A DNA stretch of 64,000 nt, from contig CM060175.1 of NCBI GenBank assembly GCA_030549775.1, positions 81,042,245 through 81,106,244 of the forward strand. The letters are read 5' to 3'. Positions 23,895-35,989 of this stretch are shown one piece after another. The notes under the pieces were generated by a model, which saw only the letters and a program-made list of their open reading frames with translations, was not told the DNA's origin and searched no databases. Both the position numbers and the translations under genes were made by a program. Origin of the DNA: Tamarix chinensis (lineage: Eukaryota; Streptophyta; Magnoliopsida; Caryophyllales; Tamaricaceae). Numbering within the stretch: the first letter of the stretch is position 1; every line of letters begins with the position of its first letter.

Positions 23895-25888
23895 GGTAGT
23901 AACTCCCTACCATTAGTGGATTATTGTAGAACCCATTCAACTAAGGTAGTATTAGTATGAGTCCAGTACTGAATAAATCACAACTACCTAACTCATGGAA
24001 GGACACATGAAGATATGGTAATATTTATTTTAAAATACTCATTCTCAAGTATACATATGATACACATACCATTCCACTCATACAATAACTTATCCAGTTT
24101 CATGAAGTATATAACAGATTATTAGTTTCCCATTCAATAAGTATTAAGAAAAGTCATGCATAAAATGAAAAGAGCAAGACACACATACGATAGCTAAAGT
24201 AAAGCATGTCTATATGGAATATTTTGGTCATAATTATCAATGGCACACATGGGCATATGTGGTAATAGAAGAGTACATATGAGACATATGGTAGCATACA
24301 CTTAAATATGGGATTATGGATTCATGCTTATAAATACACTACTAGATATGGTAACACATAGGGTACGAGTGTATAACGAATTATGAATGTAAGCTGAGTA
24401 AAACTACTGCCCTGGAAAACATCATTCTACACATAAGGCCCACATGCTATTTAAGTAATAGATCATGTGATAATAGGGTGAAAACATGCGTCATATGGTA
24501 GCACTATTGTAAGGAAGAAAACTAAGAGAGATGTATAGGATAATGAAATATAAATTCCATGAGTGTATGCGAATAATAAATTATTGGATTACATTATTGT
24601 GATCATATCCATTTGATTATTCTACCTTGATGACAGAGACTCAAAGAAATTGCAACAACTAATAAAGTAATCAAATGGTACTATTCCTAGCCGGCCTATC
24701 TGATAACATAATTCAACCACTAATAAATAGAATGCCGAATCACATAAGTATGGATACCTCTTATAGGACCAAAATATATCAAGACACTTATAGAGTAGAA
24801 GAGGTCCTTGTAATGTACCAAGGATCACAGAATAGAAAAACATTGGAGTTATACAAAGTGAATATAAAATCTAACTCAGATAGCTCTCTTGAGTGGTATA
24901 AGTCACGATTTAGGATCATTCACCATAAGTAATTAATATTTTATTCAAAGATTTAACTAAGCATAAATTAGACCCACATAAATTCCATGAACACAATAAA
25001 TTTCCAATATTATATCCATTCCAAGTAGTTTTAAAGCTTATCAATTTCAAGGGACATTAAACTTGATCAAATCCAAGTAGCATTAAAGCTAAATAATTCC
25101 ATTAAAATCTCACATAAGGTATCATACAAATTCAATCCATACTCACACAATGATATGATTTTCCAAACCAATTATAATTGATATATATTAAAACATACTC
25201 TAAAATCACCAGATATTTCATAATTTAAGATCCAAATGTATAAAATCAATATAAAAGCAATTTAAAGGATTTGAAAAATGCTTTTGGAAGAAAATAACAA
25301 CGAGCGCAAGAATCCATATTATTTAAGAAACCACATAACACAATATCAAAAAATATTTAAAACTATATAGAAATATTTAAATAATATTCTAATGAACTGA
25401 GTTTAATTTAAATAATTTAAAAAAAAAGTTCATTTCCAAACCAAAAAGGACAAGATAGACGAAAATTAATTTCAAAAATATAATGATAAATAAGTTACAA
25501 TTTTTTTTAATTTAAGACTCTTTGAAGATCACCATGAATTCGTCAAAATAAATAAGTTCAAAGACCTAAATATTTTCTATGGATAAATATTCTATGAACC
25601 ACAAAATATTTTAAATATTTTTTACTATTTTAAAGGAAATTTTATAATTTAAATAAAATATTTTATTAACAATATATAAATCTAAATTAGAGTCCTAACC
25701 ACACAACAAAGTTATAATAAAAAATAAATTTAAAATATTTAAGTTTAAAACACGGGAAAATAATAATCAAAATCATAAGAATATAATAAAATCAAAAGAT
25801 AAGATCTTTATTTAGATTAGTAGATATTAGAAAACATTTATTTATTTAATATAATCCTAATGTTGGGAATGAAAACCATTGTTTGTTT

Positions 25889-25913
25889 AATATATATATA
25901 TATATATATATAT
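25889..25913. repeat. (TA)n microsatellite
   Basis: Uninterrupted TA dinucleotides just before Trx unit copy 2. Similar tracts lie at 26583-26606 and 26765-26788. Confidence 0.95.
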
Positions 25914-25965
25914 TATTTTGATTTCAAAATTGGTATACGTAAATAAATTTAATTTTTTTTAACTA

Positions 25966-27411
25966 CTTTCAATCTAGTTAAAATAAATGTGTGACTACTT
26001 TTGCTTTACATTTTTTTGAATATAGGGCATATAATTCAATTTAATCTATCATTTTTCCTATGAAATGATTAAAAAATCAGACCAAACCAATTGGTTTAAT
26101 TGGTATGACTGGGTACATGAGTGTTCATTCATATAAAACTACTTAGTTTTGAAATTAGCATTTCAATTAAAAAAAAATAGATTGAACAAAAAAAAATGGG
26201 TTGTACTAGTTAACCCAATTGAATCAGTTTAACCTGATACATCTTAAACATTGTAGCTTGAATTTATAGGGAGAATTTAATGCTGAATAAAATGGTTACC
26301 TAGTTAGATCAGTTATACTAGGATTGGATTCGATCATATTCAAGTTATATTAGACAAATGTTTGAGTAAATGTAATTATTATTATAATTGTTATACATTT
26401 TTTATAGTAATTTATTTAATTACGATAAATATATTTAATCACAATAAAATATATACACAACTACCAACCACCACAATTTTTATACCACATACACAATAAA
26501 TTATTTAATCACATTAGCTAGCATATACAATTATCATTACAATTGTTTAGCCACATATATAATAAATTATTTAACCACAATTACTGATATATATATATAT
26601 ATATAGTCATCACGATTGTTATACCTCTCTAATAATAAGTTATTTAATGACCACAAATACATTTAATCACAGTTATCAACATATACGAATTATCATCATA
26701 TATACGTTTAATCATAAGACATGCATCAATAAAATTATAATCAAATTTCACATTTATAATATAACTATATATATATATATATATATAATTTTATATAAGT
26801 GGCGGCAACAGGCGATGGCAGTGGTGCTCTAGCAATAGGGGAGTTCTATGAATATACATCTTCTAGAACATAATTACATTTCTTTTGAGGCATAGATCTA
26901 CATCTATTTTTTACACAAGTGCAAATGATATACACATTCTAGAATAAAATTACAAATCCCTTAATGATTATTTATGTGAATATAATGAAAAATATACATA
27001 TTTTAAACAAATACATATAGATACTCTATTGAGTGAAATGAGAAACACATATAAAACAAAAAATTAAAAATATTGGGATTTAAACTAGTTATGCTACTAA
27101 ATATTACTAATACTTTTATCTTTTACTTTCATAAAAGAAATATGCTCATCCTTATAATAGAATTATAAGTACCATGTTCTATGTTACTCGTAGTATGAAG
27201 CAACGATAGGGTACAATATAGTTAAATTCAAATTAGGTGAGGGTAGTGTAGGAATAAAATAATGATTGCATGATATGATGATTATTATCTTATTAAAGCT
27301 AGTGATTTCTATATATTGAAATAATAAAGCGGGACAGAGGAGTGATTAGTTACCAAATGAAAACTCCATTGCACATTAATAAAAGTCAGGCCATATATAG
27401 AGATTAAGTAT
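25966..27411 (-). repeat. Trx-bearing repeat unit, copy 2, left part
   Basis: It begins AACTACTTTCAATCTAG and runs parallel to copy 3 from 57451 (AACTACTTCCAATCTAATT). Shared blocks include AATAAATGTGTG, CCTGATACATCTTAAA and GTGGTGCTCTAGCAA. After 26832 it skips what copy 3 holds from about 58297 to 62470 and rejoins at TATGAATA.ACATCTTCTA. It is then cut at 27411 by LINE-2, and the unit resumes at 35984. Confidence 0.75.
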
Positions 27412-27414
27412 CTT

Positions 27415-29406
27415 TAAGATGATATTGAAGATTCTGGCACATATATTGAAACAGGTTGTTGATAGCTTAGTTAGCTAGTCTCATTCGGCGTTCATCGAAG
27501 GCAGAAGCATTCTTGATGGTGCCCCGGTATCCAACGAGATTGTTTAGTGGTTTAAGAAGAAGAAGGGACTGAGAGGAGTGATGATTAAGCTGGATTTTCA
27601 AAAGGTGTATGACAGCATTAGATGGGACTTTTTGGATAGTATTTTGATCATTATGGATTTTGGGAATGTATGGAGAGGATGGATAAAGGAGTGTATATCA
27701 CCTTGTTAATGGGTCACCATCCATTCCCTTTAACTTGAGAAGGGGACTCGGTTAAGGGGATCTAATTTTCCCTTTTCTTTTCATACTGGTGGTGGAGGCA
27801 TTTAGTCTACTTATTAGAAGAGGTGTGGATAAAGGCTTGATCCAAGGCTTAAGAGTGGGGAGAGATAAGTGTGATGTAAGCCATTCACAATTCACGGATG
27901 ACACTATGATTTTCTATGGGATGTATCTTGAGAATTTTAGAAATTAGAGTAGATTGTTAGATTGTTTCTATTTTTTGTTAGGGCTAAGTGTTAACTTTGT
28001 AAAGTCTAAGCTCATAGGTCTTGGGGTGGATGCACAGTTCCATAAGGAGCCTGCAGAGATTATGAACTATAAGATCAACTATCTACCAATTAATCACCTT
28101 GGCCTTTTGTTGTGGGCTAATATGAAGAATAATCAGGTTTGGAAACCAATGGGTGACAAGATTAAACACAGATTGGTTAGGTGGAAGAAAAATATCCTTT
28201 TAAGATTAGGGAGATTGGCACTGATAAAAAATATCTTGAACAACTTGCCAATGTACTACATGAGTTTATTCATAATTCCAAAAGGGCTGGTTAAGGAGAT
28301 TATTAGCGCCCAAAGGAACTTTTTTTGGGGTGGTAGTGGGGATAGGAAGAAGCTACTTCTAGTTAGTTAGATTGTGATCCAACGACCCGAAACCCTAGGT
28401 GGCTTCAGGTTGGAGATTTAATCATGAGGAATAGTGTGCTATTATTCAAATGGTGGTGGAGTTTCTATACCATAGAGGGGGCTTCTTGGAAAAGGTTTAT
28501 ATCCTCCATTTAGTCTAGTGACCATTTCAAAATTTTAGAGATTCCAGATCAAAGGAGAGGTTGGACCCCATGGGTGGATATTGTTAAACTTGGATGGACA
28601 AATCCCATCCTTAATTAAGGGCTAAAGATAATTCTCGGCAATGGTAGAAGCATCAAGCTTTAGCAGATTAATTTAATAGGGCAGGGTTCTTTGAAAAAGT
28701 TTATTTCTAATACTGTTTATGGTTTTTGGCCAACAGAAAGAAAAAATAGCAGAAATGGGTTTTTGGGATGGAGCACAATGGAATTGGAAACTATTATGGA
28801 GGCATCGTCTCTTCTCTTGGGAGGAAAATCAAGTGGAAGAGCTGAATAGTTTGATCAGGCAACTTTACTTGAGTAACGATAGAAAGGATATGATTAGTTT
28901 TGCCTATGATTATAAGAGGGTCTTTTTTGTTAGATCCTTTTATGAGTCCTTATATCAGAGTTTACATAGGGATGATTCGAGGAGTAGCACCTTCAGTAGA
29001 ATTTGGATCAGCATAGCACCATCGAGGATCGAACTTATTAATTGGTTCGCCATTCAGTAGAGACTTAAGACAACAGATATACTTGGTAGGCTTCATATCA
29101 TTGATATAAGGGAGTCAGGCTATCCTTTTTGCAATATTGAGCAAGAATCGGGCCAACCACGTTTTCCTTTCTTGTACCGTGACAGGGAAGATTTGGTATG
29201 AGATTTGCAAATGGCTCAGATGCACGTGGATGATGCCAAGATCTACCGAGGATAACATTATTGCTTGGCTAGCTAGGAGGTGGAAGAAGGGAAATTAGGG
29301 GAGAAATATGGAACACAATATTCTTTTCATTAACAGGAACTATATGGGAATTCAGGAATAAGATAGTGTTTGGAAATCGTCAAGTTTGCATAAAATGGAT
29401 GGTTAT
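27415..29406 (+). pseudogene. LINE-2 ORF2 fragment (reverse transcriptase to C-terminus)
   Basis: The frame opens mid-reverse transcriptase with SAFIEGRSILDGA and KLDFQKVYDSIRWDFLD. It then loses frame near 27705, where LINE-1 has TNISILVNGSP. The catalytic block reads QFTDDTMIF at about 27889-27915, so both aspartates remain although the preceding alanine is threonine. The open frame at 27954-28370 (GLSVNFVKSKLIGLGVD through NNLPMYYMS) is the thumb, and that at 28719-29060 the linker toward the zinc motif. The zf-RVT cysteines near 29130-29200 are largely lost. Frameshifts and stops make it non-functional. The last part of the reading frame lies after the nested LTR, from 33522. Confidence 0.85.
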
Positions 29407-30147
29407 TGTAAAGCCCCAAAAATTCACTACTGAAAAATTTCGTTTTAAAGGAAAGAATAAATGGAAGCGAAATAAGAAAACTGTGAATTATGGGGATATT
29501 ACCACCACACACAGTACCATACCAATTCACTCCTACCGTTCCAGTACCGAGCGCTATGGCTAAAATGGATTACCATAAAAAAGGTAATACCTAAAACAAG
29601 GATTCATAAGGAACTTAAATAGTTCACAATATAAAATTCAGAGTACGCATAAAAAGGTTGATAAGCCAAAGGGGTACATAGACAAGGTTCTCAAGGAACA
29701 TAAAGTATCATACGACAAAACAGGACTAAAATAAAACGATACAGGGTAAAACAAAATGAAAAGTAGAGTCTGGCCATGTCGCTCTTGGTTCCCAAGCCAA
29801 GTCTAGGCTCAACTCTCAGCCCTGCCCGATGCCTCGTAAGAGTAATAGGTATCGAATATATCATCTCCTACCTGCACAAACTCAGGTGGGTCCTCTACTC
29901 GTGGGAATGAGCAACACCCATGAAACGGGTGGTCAGTATGCTATGTATTGAGTAAGGTAACAGATGCGCTAAGGCCAACATATAAAACACACAACACAGT
30001 ATACATGGCATAATCATGTGAGCAAGATGTAGTAAAATAGATGATAAAGGCTAGCTACAGTCAGGATAGACTTATTCTTTAGATCTCCTGTAAATATAGA
30101 GTAGATTCACAGTATAGTCTTTATCGATTCATGTGAGTGCGGGAACC

Positions 30148-30500
30148 CCACTATTATAGCCGGTGGACTGGTCATGCAAGGCAAAGCGCGCCTGGCAACT
30201 ATTATAGCCGGTGGACCAGTCATGCAGGGCAAAACACTCCTGGCCACTTTTATTCGCCGGTGGACTGGTCTGGCCCCGACTCACATGATGTTTCACTGTA
30301 ATTACATTATGTCTTTCCCATGTATTATCATTATTATGTTTGGTTTGTTGAGCACGGAATCCCCACTATTATACCCGGTGGATCGGTCATGTAGGGCACC
30401 CCGGCCCTAGCCACTATTATAACCGGTGGACCGGTCATGTAGGGCACCCCGGCCCTAGCCACTATTATTCACCGGTAGAAGGGTCTGGGTCCGGCTCAAC
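30148..30500. repeat. GC-rich ~50 bp tandem-like units in the solo LTR
   Basis: Units of the form CACTATTAT..CCGGTGGACC.GTCATG, followed by a GGGCA.C..C.GGCC spacer, occur in two clusters (30148-30275 and 30365-30490), three per cluster. Diverged relatives (ACTATTAT..TCTGGTGGAATGGACA) recur at 44380-44900, and in reverse orientation in the gypsy LTRs (38500-38700, 56790-56950). They are therefore a conserved LTR component of this family. Confidence 0.8.
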
Positions 30501-32017
30501 ATCTTCCTCTTTAAGTGATTAGTGTCTTAACATATCTTATTTGAAAGTATTTACCCTTGACATGCATGGCTAACTATATTTACACTTATCCTTCCAAGAG
30601 GGCTAATCCCATATCTTGTGACTCTTGCGCCCCTTATCACACCTCCTTATCCTTTCCCCTTTACACTTACACATAATGAAACCAACTTTTAAGGGTGTGG
30701 GTTAAGGCCCAACACTTTGTGACATCAAACTCCACCCACTATCACTCTCTAGGGTTTCCCTTGAAACCCTAATTGGACCTTTGTGGCCCAGTTTCCTCTT
30801 ACCTTACTACCATTAATTCATTTATGGTCCAACACCTCATCTCATTTAAATTCAACCCCAAATCATATCACTCTACTCATTGATTTTGCAGGTGATCGAT
30901 AAACCCCGGCTGGCCACTCAAATCCCTAGCACATTTCTTCCCCCACAAGTAATCTCTCTACTTTCCACCTAACATTACTTACTTCCCATGGCACCCATAC
31001 TCATCCCTCATGTATTAAATTTCCACTCTTAACCCATTACTCCACTCTTCCTTAAATGTTCCTACTTCCACATTTTCCCCCATATTAGGGTTTCCTCCCA
31101 AACCCTAATCAAAGTCCCCTATACACCTTACACCAACCTACGTACTATTTTTCATCCAAAGTTTCCAATCATCCGACGATTCTCCCCTTTCCTTACTTAC
31201 ACCTTAAAACAACTTTTCTCACGTAAAGATCATTCCCATGCAAACTCCATCCACCCCATGTAACCCTAGAAATTTCCCATGCAGAGTTCACATCCCTCAT
31301 TTATTTTAATCGTAAACTCCTTTTAATTTCCCTCATGGATCATGAGATAATTAGGCCAGTCTCATGCCCCCCTTAGTCAACTCACTTTGCATTTCCCCTT
31401 TTTTCCTTTCACCTCACATCATATTATTAATATCCTAACATGCATGTCCTAGAGGGTCACGTCATAAAATATCATAAATACAATAGAACAATCATTATAC
31501 ACATGTCATAAGGAATTCATATAAGCATACCTTAACTCCAAGATGCGCTACAAGTAATTAGTCATTAAAATCATATAGTACACAACATGGCATAACACAT
31601 GGTACACAGGGCACATAACACACATATAGGTGATCTTAGCCACATCCTTACCTAATTGGAGCACGTTCTTACGCCTCCTCCAGGTTTTGACTTGATTCGC
31701 CTATAAGAGGGAAAACTATGGATTAACTTCCCTCTAACCAAAAATTACTATTCTTCCTACCTTGCCCTTATCACAACTTATTATTAGGGCTAAAAATAAT
31801 AATATTACTTTTATAAGTAAAAGTAGGGTTATTATTCCTAAGTTAGCTAATCATGCTACTACTAATCAAAAGTAGGTCTTAATAGCTACCATAATTTAAA
31901 GTAATTATAATAATGTTTATATTATTAACGGTAATAGTTTCAATGTTACTAATTATGATAATAGTAGTAGTGATAGTAAGGTTAATGATATATGAAATAT
32001 TAATGATAGTGACAAGG

Positions 32018-32042
32018 TAATAATAATAATAGCAATAATAAC

Positions 32043-32076
<34 letters not shown>
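32018..32076. repeat. (TAA)n microsatellite
   Basis: AAT/TAA trinucleotide run with a few interruptions inside the solo LTR. Confidence 0.9.
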
Positions 32077-32078
<2 letters not shown>

Positions 32079-33727
32079 AAAAATAACTAACACTTGAATA
32101 ACAATGGTTTAGGGGGTTGGGGAGTTTAGGGGACCACCTAGGGATGGTGGTGGCAGCGGCGACGGCGCACAGTGGTGGCAGCGGCAGCGATGGGGGGAGG
32201 AGAGGTGGAGAAATGGTGGTGGAGGGAGGAGAAGGAAGAGGAGAGGGTGTCAAGGAAAAATGAAGGTATGGGGAGGTAGAGGGAGCTCCCCTGGTCGTTT
32301 TGGAGGGCAGAGGGGGTGTTGGAAGAAGCGGGACAGGCGGAGGGCGATGGTGCAAAGGGCGGTGAGGCTCGATGGAGTGCTGATTGGGGAAGGGACTTTG
32401 CACGGCCGGGGTGGCTCATGCAGACTAAACCAAGGGAGGAGGAAGGCTTAGGTTTGTAGAGGGTGATGTAGGGAAGGGTTTTGTGGGTGGATTGGGCGGC
32501 GGCGATGGGTGTCGGCGACAGGGAAGTTGTCTAAAGTAGGGGTGGCGCAAGGCGGGTTTTCTGGGTTACGTTTCCAAAAGGGTCTGATGCTGGATCCCGA
32601 GGTGGTATTTATAGGTCGAAAATTGGGGAGAACCAAGAGAGGGGATAGAGGAAGGTAGGGGCAGGCATAGACGACACGCCGGCCGGCGGTGGCAGGCCGA
32701 CGCAGGACTGCCATGGTAGATCTGCGTTTGGTTAGGGAGAAGAATATGGGGCAGGAGCAGGCACGTGCGAGGTGAGAGGGACTTCGGTTGGTCGAGGAGG
32801 GACAAACGAATAGCCAGGGAGAGAGGGAGAAGGTGGGCAAGCGGCGCAGGTGGTTGGTCGGTGCAGAGCGGGTGGCAGCGAGTTGCAGCAGGGCGTGGGG
32901 AAGAAGGGAAAGGGAAAGAGGGAGGGACCGGTTCGGTCCAGGGATGAAAAGGAAAAAAAAGGAGGGAGGCGTTCGGCCGGGTGATTCGAGCGAAGGAGGA
33001 AGCTAGGGCGGCCTGGCACGTGTGGGACGGGGGAGGAGAAAGGGACCTGGGCCGGTGGGCTAGCCCAGTCAGGGGAAATGGGGGAAATAAAGAAGAAAGG
33101 AGAGGGGGAGAGAGAAAAAGAAAAGAAAAGGGAAAATAAGGAAAAGAGAAAATGGGAAAATAGGGGAGAAAAATAAATAAAATAACTTAGGGGAAATAGG
33201 TTGTATTATTTTTGGTAGATAAATAATTTTTATAATTTAACTTAATATATTTTATTATATTAGTTTAAAAGGTAACTTTTAGAAAATATTGGTTTGAAAC
33301 CTTATTTAAATAAAATGAGTGTGATAAAATAGAAATTTCTTTATTTTAATTTATTAAATATTCGCATCTAATTTTGTACACTTAAAATCCACAAAATAAT
33401 TAAGTTAAATAAATTTAAAAGGCAAAATCCTCAACATAATTAAATAAGTTTAAGAGCTAAATTATCCCTAATAAAAGTGGTTTATTAAATTATAGGCTTT
33501 TAAAATTTTTGGGGGATTACAGTCATGCTAATCAATTCGAGGATCGGTTTTTGGATCAAGAAGGAAAGAGAGGAGTTTTCATACATAATTGATGAGGTGG
33601 TTTACAATGTGTAGATCTTTTTTTATGCGGGTTTGCTATAGGGAGTTCCTTTCTTTATTTTGTTCTTTATGCTCTTGTTGTCCTATATTTATTTTGTAAT
33701 CTTTTCTCTTATCGTATCAATCATAAA

Positions 33728-33750
33728 ATATATATATATATATATATATA
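33728..33750. repeat. (TA)n at LINE-2 tail
   Basis: A TA run directly after the LINE-2 3' end (TCATAAAATA). It is the left flank of the next element, whose right flank is a similar TA run at 35931-35955. Confidence 0.9.
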
Positions 33751-33884
33751 GGGTGAGGTTCACATACAAACCTTTTTTATTATACAAACATAAGAACCAA
33801 TCTCAACCATTAGATCAAAATTAAATCAACATTCAAGATTTTAATAATACCAAATCAAAAAACTAACCCAAACCTATATCCAAA

Positions 33885-34203
33885 CCTCTAAACCCTAAAC
33901 CCTAAACCCTAAACCCTCTAAACCCTACCCCTAAACCCTAAACCCTCTAAACCCTAAACCCTAAACCCTAAACCCTAAACCCTCTAAACCCTAAACCCTA
34001 AACCCTAAACCCTAAACCCTCTAAACCCTAAACCCTAAACCCTAAACCCTCTAAACTCTAAACCCTAAACCCTCTAAACCCTAAACCCTAAACCCTCTAA
34101 ACCCTAAACCCTAAACCCTAAACCCTAAACCCTCTAAACCCTAAACCCTAAACCCTAAACCCTCTAAACCCTCTAAACCCTAAACCCTCTAAACCCTAAA
34201 CCA
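33885..34203. repeat. interstitial telomere-like array with a 9 bp variant
   Basis: About 320 bp of CCCTAAA heptamers regularly mixed with CCCTCTAAA nonamers, with few other changes. The C-rich strand is on the plus strand, as at 1-245. The nonamer recurs after every one to five heptamers, which suggests spread by unequal exchange of mixed blocks and not direct telomerase synthesis. Confidence 0.95.
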
Positions 34204-35160
34204 TGTAAACCATAAACATACTAGTCAAATATACATTCATTTAGTTATACAATATGAGAAGGAAAACAATCTTCCATGATTCAAAATTTGACAATTTCTT
34301 AAATTAAACCTTATACAAGTTTGGAAAGAAACCTTACACTATCATCTAAACTACAACGAAAAGCATAAATGACCAATACCTTCATGAAGTTGAATTAAAA
34401 TTTACATCTAACTCTGGTCTTTCATGCCAAAATCTGTCATCCAAATATAAAAAATTAATAGCGCCAAAACCATACAAGTCTCATACAGAGCATAGACAAG
34501 ACAGGACACACGGAAACAAATACAACACAACATAATACTAATACCAAAAGGAAAAACGAAGTTAAAAGTCCTGGGATTCATAATTACTTATTCTTTCATT
34601 CGGAGGGGCGGGGCACGCACAAGGGGTCTATACAGTACAACAAAAAAATAGGACTACACAATATCAAAAGCCATACCAACCGACCGACCAAAATGTCCAA
34701 AACCCAGCTTTTTATTAAATTGGCCGTATAGCTTTCAGCTCTGCACCAAAACAATACCCAAGTTCCTTCCTACCACGTCCCGAAGGACTGGGAGGGAAGA
34801 GGATGGGGGCCCGTCTATTAAATATAAATCATTATAAGAGCCAAAATTTGCACCGATTTGGTAGGGGGCGTGCAATTTTGGCTTATAAATCATACTGATA
34901 TCCGCAAAAGAAAATATAAAAAGGAAACAACTTGGAGAGAGCTCAGACTGAAAATCCAAATTGGTTTAAAACAAGATTGCAATACCAAGGGAGTACAGAG
35001 CACGCGGCCATTTTTGTGAACCTTAATTCGGAAAAAGATGCTGGACCACCTCCTCCCTCACATTTCATTACATACGACCAGCTGCCTGCCCACCTGCCTA
35101 CCTTCCGATCATTAACCGTGATATCATCATCCAAATTGGCTTACTAATACCCCTCTCATC
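34204..35160 (-). other. possible captured host-gene piece, family not recognised
   Basis: The minus strand at 35134-34943 has a coding-like frame with TVNDRKVGRWAGSWSYVMKC ending in a stop at 34943. The following sequence down to about 34690 looks like a plant 3' untranslated region. I do not recognise the protein. The base composition differs from the AT-rich flanks, which fits capture of a gene end by the element. Confidence 0.3.
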
Positions 35161-35389
35161 CAAACGTTGATAAAAAAAAACTCTATTGTCAATGACATTC
35201 GCATAAGAAAGCAGAACAAAAAAAACAGAGAAAAAGAATTTAATCCTAAGGCAGCATCTACATCAATGAGAGGAACAACCAAATCAAACTCAAGGAAAAA
35301 CACAATACTCAATTTCGTTATAATTATGAAAATGCCAATTGACCCTCCGACCATAAACACAGAACAAAAAATCGAATACCTCTGTCCTC

Positions 35390-35840
35390 CTGCTCAGGTC
35401 GCGATGCCGCCGCTTCTCCTTGTCTCTTGTGTGGCAGTGTAGTGGCGGTTGAAGAATGGAGGAGCTGAGGTCTGGTCGAATAGAACAGCGGTTGAGCTCG
35501 TCTGCTGGTGTACGAAGCTCATCGGAGTAGAGGACGAGTGGAAATTGAGGGAGGTCGGGTACTTCGCTCGATCTGTCAGCATATGGGAGGAGCAGGTCGA
35601 TGGAGAGATGGAGAAGTAGAAATGGCGAGGGGGAGCTAGAGAAACGGGTGCGATGGAGAGGGAGAGAGGTGCGATGGAGGGTGCGATGGAGGGACCGAGG
35701 TGCCATGGCCATGGAGGGAGAGAGGTGCGATGGAGAGAGAGAGAGGCACGATGGGGTTTGGGGGTCGGGGCGAGCTGGCAAGGTCGAAACGGAATGGGGC
35801 GGGGCTCGGCGAAGAAGGCCGTGTTTTTATCTTCCATATA
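35390..35840. other. GC-rich low-complexity segment (GATGGAG repeats)
   Basis: Short repeats of GTGCGATGGAGGG and GAGAGAG fill 35600-35760. Long open frames on both strands come from this simple composition. It could be the former 5' exon or leader of a captured gene. Confidence 0.4.
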
Positions 35841-35841
35841 T

Positions 35842-35880
35842 TACTGGCCGTTGGATCTAATATAGATCCAATGGCCAGTA
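35842..35880. repeat. subterminal palindrome of the (TA)n-flanked element
   Basis: TACTGGCCGTTGGATCTA (35842-35859), a 3 bp loop, then TAGATCCAATGGCCAGTA (35863-35880). The arms pair at 17 of 18 positions and the odd one is a possible G-U pair. Confidence 0.9.
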
Positions 35881-35930
35881 ATTGTTCCTACGTTTGTACA
35901 GACAAATAGGTGCGCACATGATCTAGTTTC

Positions 35931-35986
<56 letters not shown>
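35931..35986. repeat. (TA)n(GA)n microsatellite
   Basis: A TA run to 35955 followed by a GA run, ending where Trx unit copy 2 resumes at AGAGATTAAGTG. Confidence 0.95.

Positions 35987-35989
<3 letters not shown>

Larger units (their letters stand above)
21701..25965. other. unassigned repeat-like DNA
   Basis: No coding domain is visible. Parts look like LTR-retrotransposon debris (for example TTGTTATACCCG near 23505 and TTGGTGCTTTCAAGAGGGATCC near 22727, which recalls the start of an internal region), but I cannot draw element borders. It holds the hairpin at 23848-23894 and a (TA)n tract at 25889-25913. The open frame at 24675-24932 shows no family signature. Confidence 0.35.
29402..33526 (-). 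mobile_element. 4.1 kb solo LTR (gypsy-type) inside LINE-2
   Basis: The element spans 29407-33521 (4115 bp), starting TGTAAAGCCCCAAAAATTC and ending GGGGGATTACA, with flanking GTTAT (29402-29406) and GTCAT (33522-33526), a 5 bp duplication with one change. LINE-2 sequence continues on both sides. The strand follows from its start: on the minus strand it ends in CAGTAGTGAATTTTTGGGGC, which resembles the end of the gypsy 5' LTR just before its primer-binding site (TAGTAGTAAATTTTCGAG). There is no internal coding region, so it is most likely a solo LTR left by recombination. A purine-rich, GC-rich section at 32100-33180 corresponds to the pyrimidine tract near the start of this LTR family. Confidence 0.8.
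27412..33728 (+). mobile_element. 5'-truncated L1-type LINE (LINE-2) carrying a nested LTR
   Basis: The element starts inside the reverse transcriptase (AAGATGATATTGAAGATT, matching LINE-1 at about 11641) and is closely related to LINE-1. Its 3' part is split by a 4.1 kb solo LTR at 29407-33521, after which the LINE resumes up to the TA-rich tail. Remnants of a target duplication are AGAGATTAAGTAT before it and AGAGATTAAGTGTAT at 35984-35998, but a second element now lies between the LINE tail and that copy. 5' truncation is the usual outcome of LINE insertion. Confidence 0.8.
33751..35930. mobile_element. 2.2 kb (TA)n-flanked element with telomere-like array and GC-rich cargo
   Basis: The element lies between two (TA)n tracts. 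Its ends share a loose inverted repeat: on the left, TACAAACATAAGAACCAA and later CCATTAGATC (33807-33816); on the right, read in reverse, the same order TACAAACGTAGGAACAA and CCATTGGATC (35865-35874). A near-perfect palindrome sits at 35842-35880. Insertion within TA microsatellites recalls Micron-type MITEs, and the size plus GC-rich interior recalls gene-carrying MULEs. I cannot decide the superfamily. No transposase is visible. Confidence 0.55.

Noticed and set aside
24675..24932. 85-codon plus-strand frame
   Set aside because: No recognisable domain and an overlapping frame on the other strand; length is expected by chance in this window.
32077..33019. Open frames in the GC-rich tract of the solo LTR
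   Set aside because: Low-complexity composition inside a TSD-bounded LTR; no family signature on either strand.
33885..34203. Regular repeat array that might be read as CRISPR or as a chromosome end
   Set aside because: Units are 7-9 bp telomere-type repeats without spacers, and unique sequence continues on both sides, so it is interstitial.
35290..35860. Minus-strand frame of 163 codons rich in LHRTSLP repeats
   Set aside because: Produced by tandem GATGGAG-type repeats; no conserved domain. Kept only as a possible captured leader.
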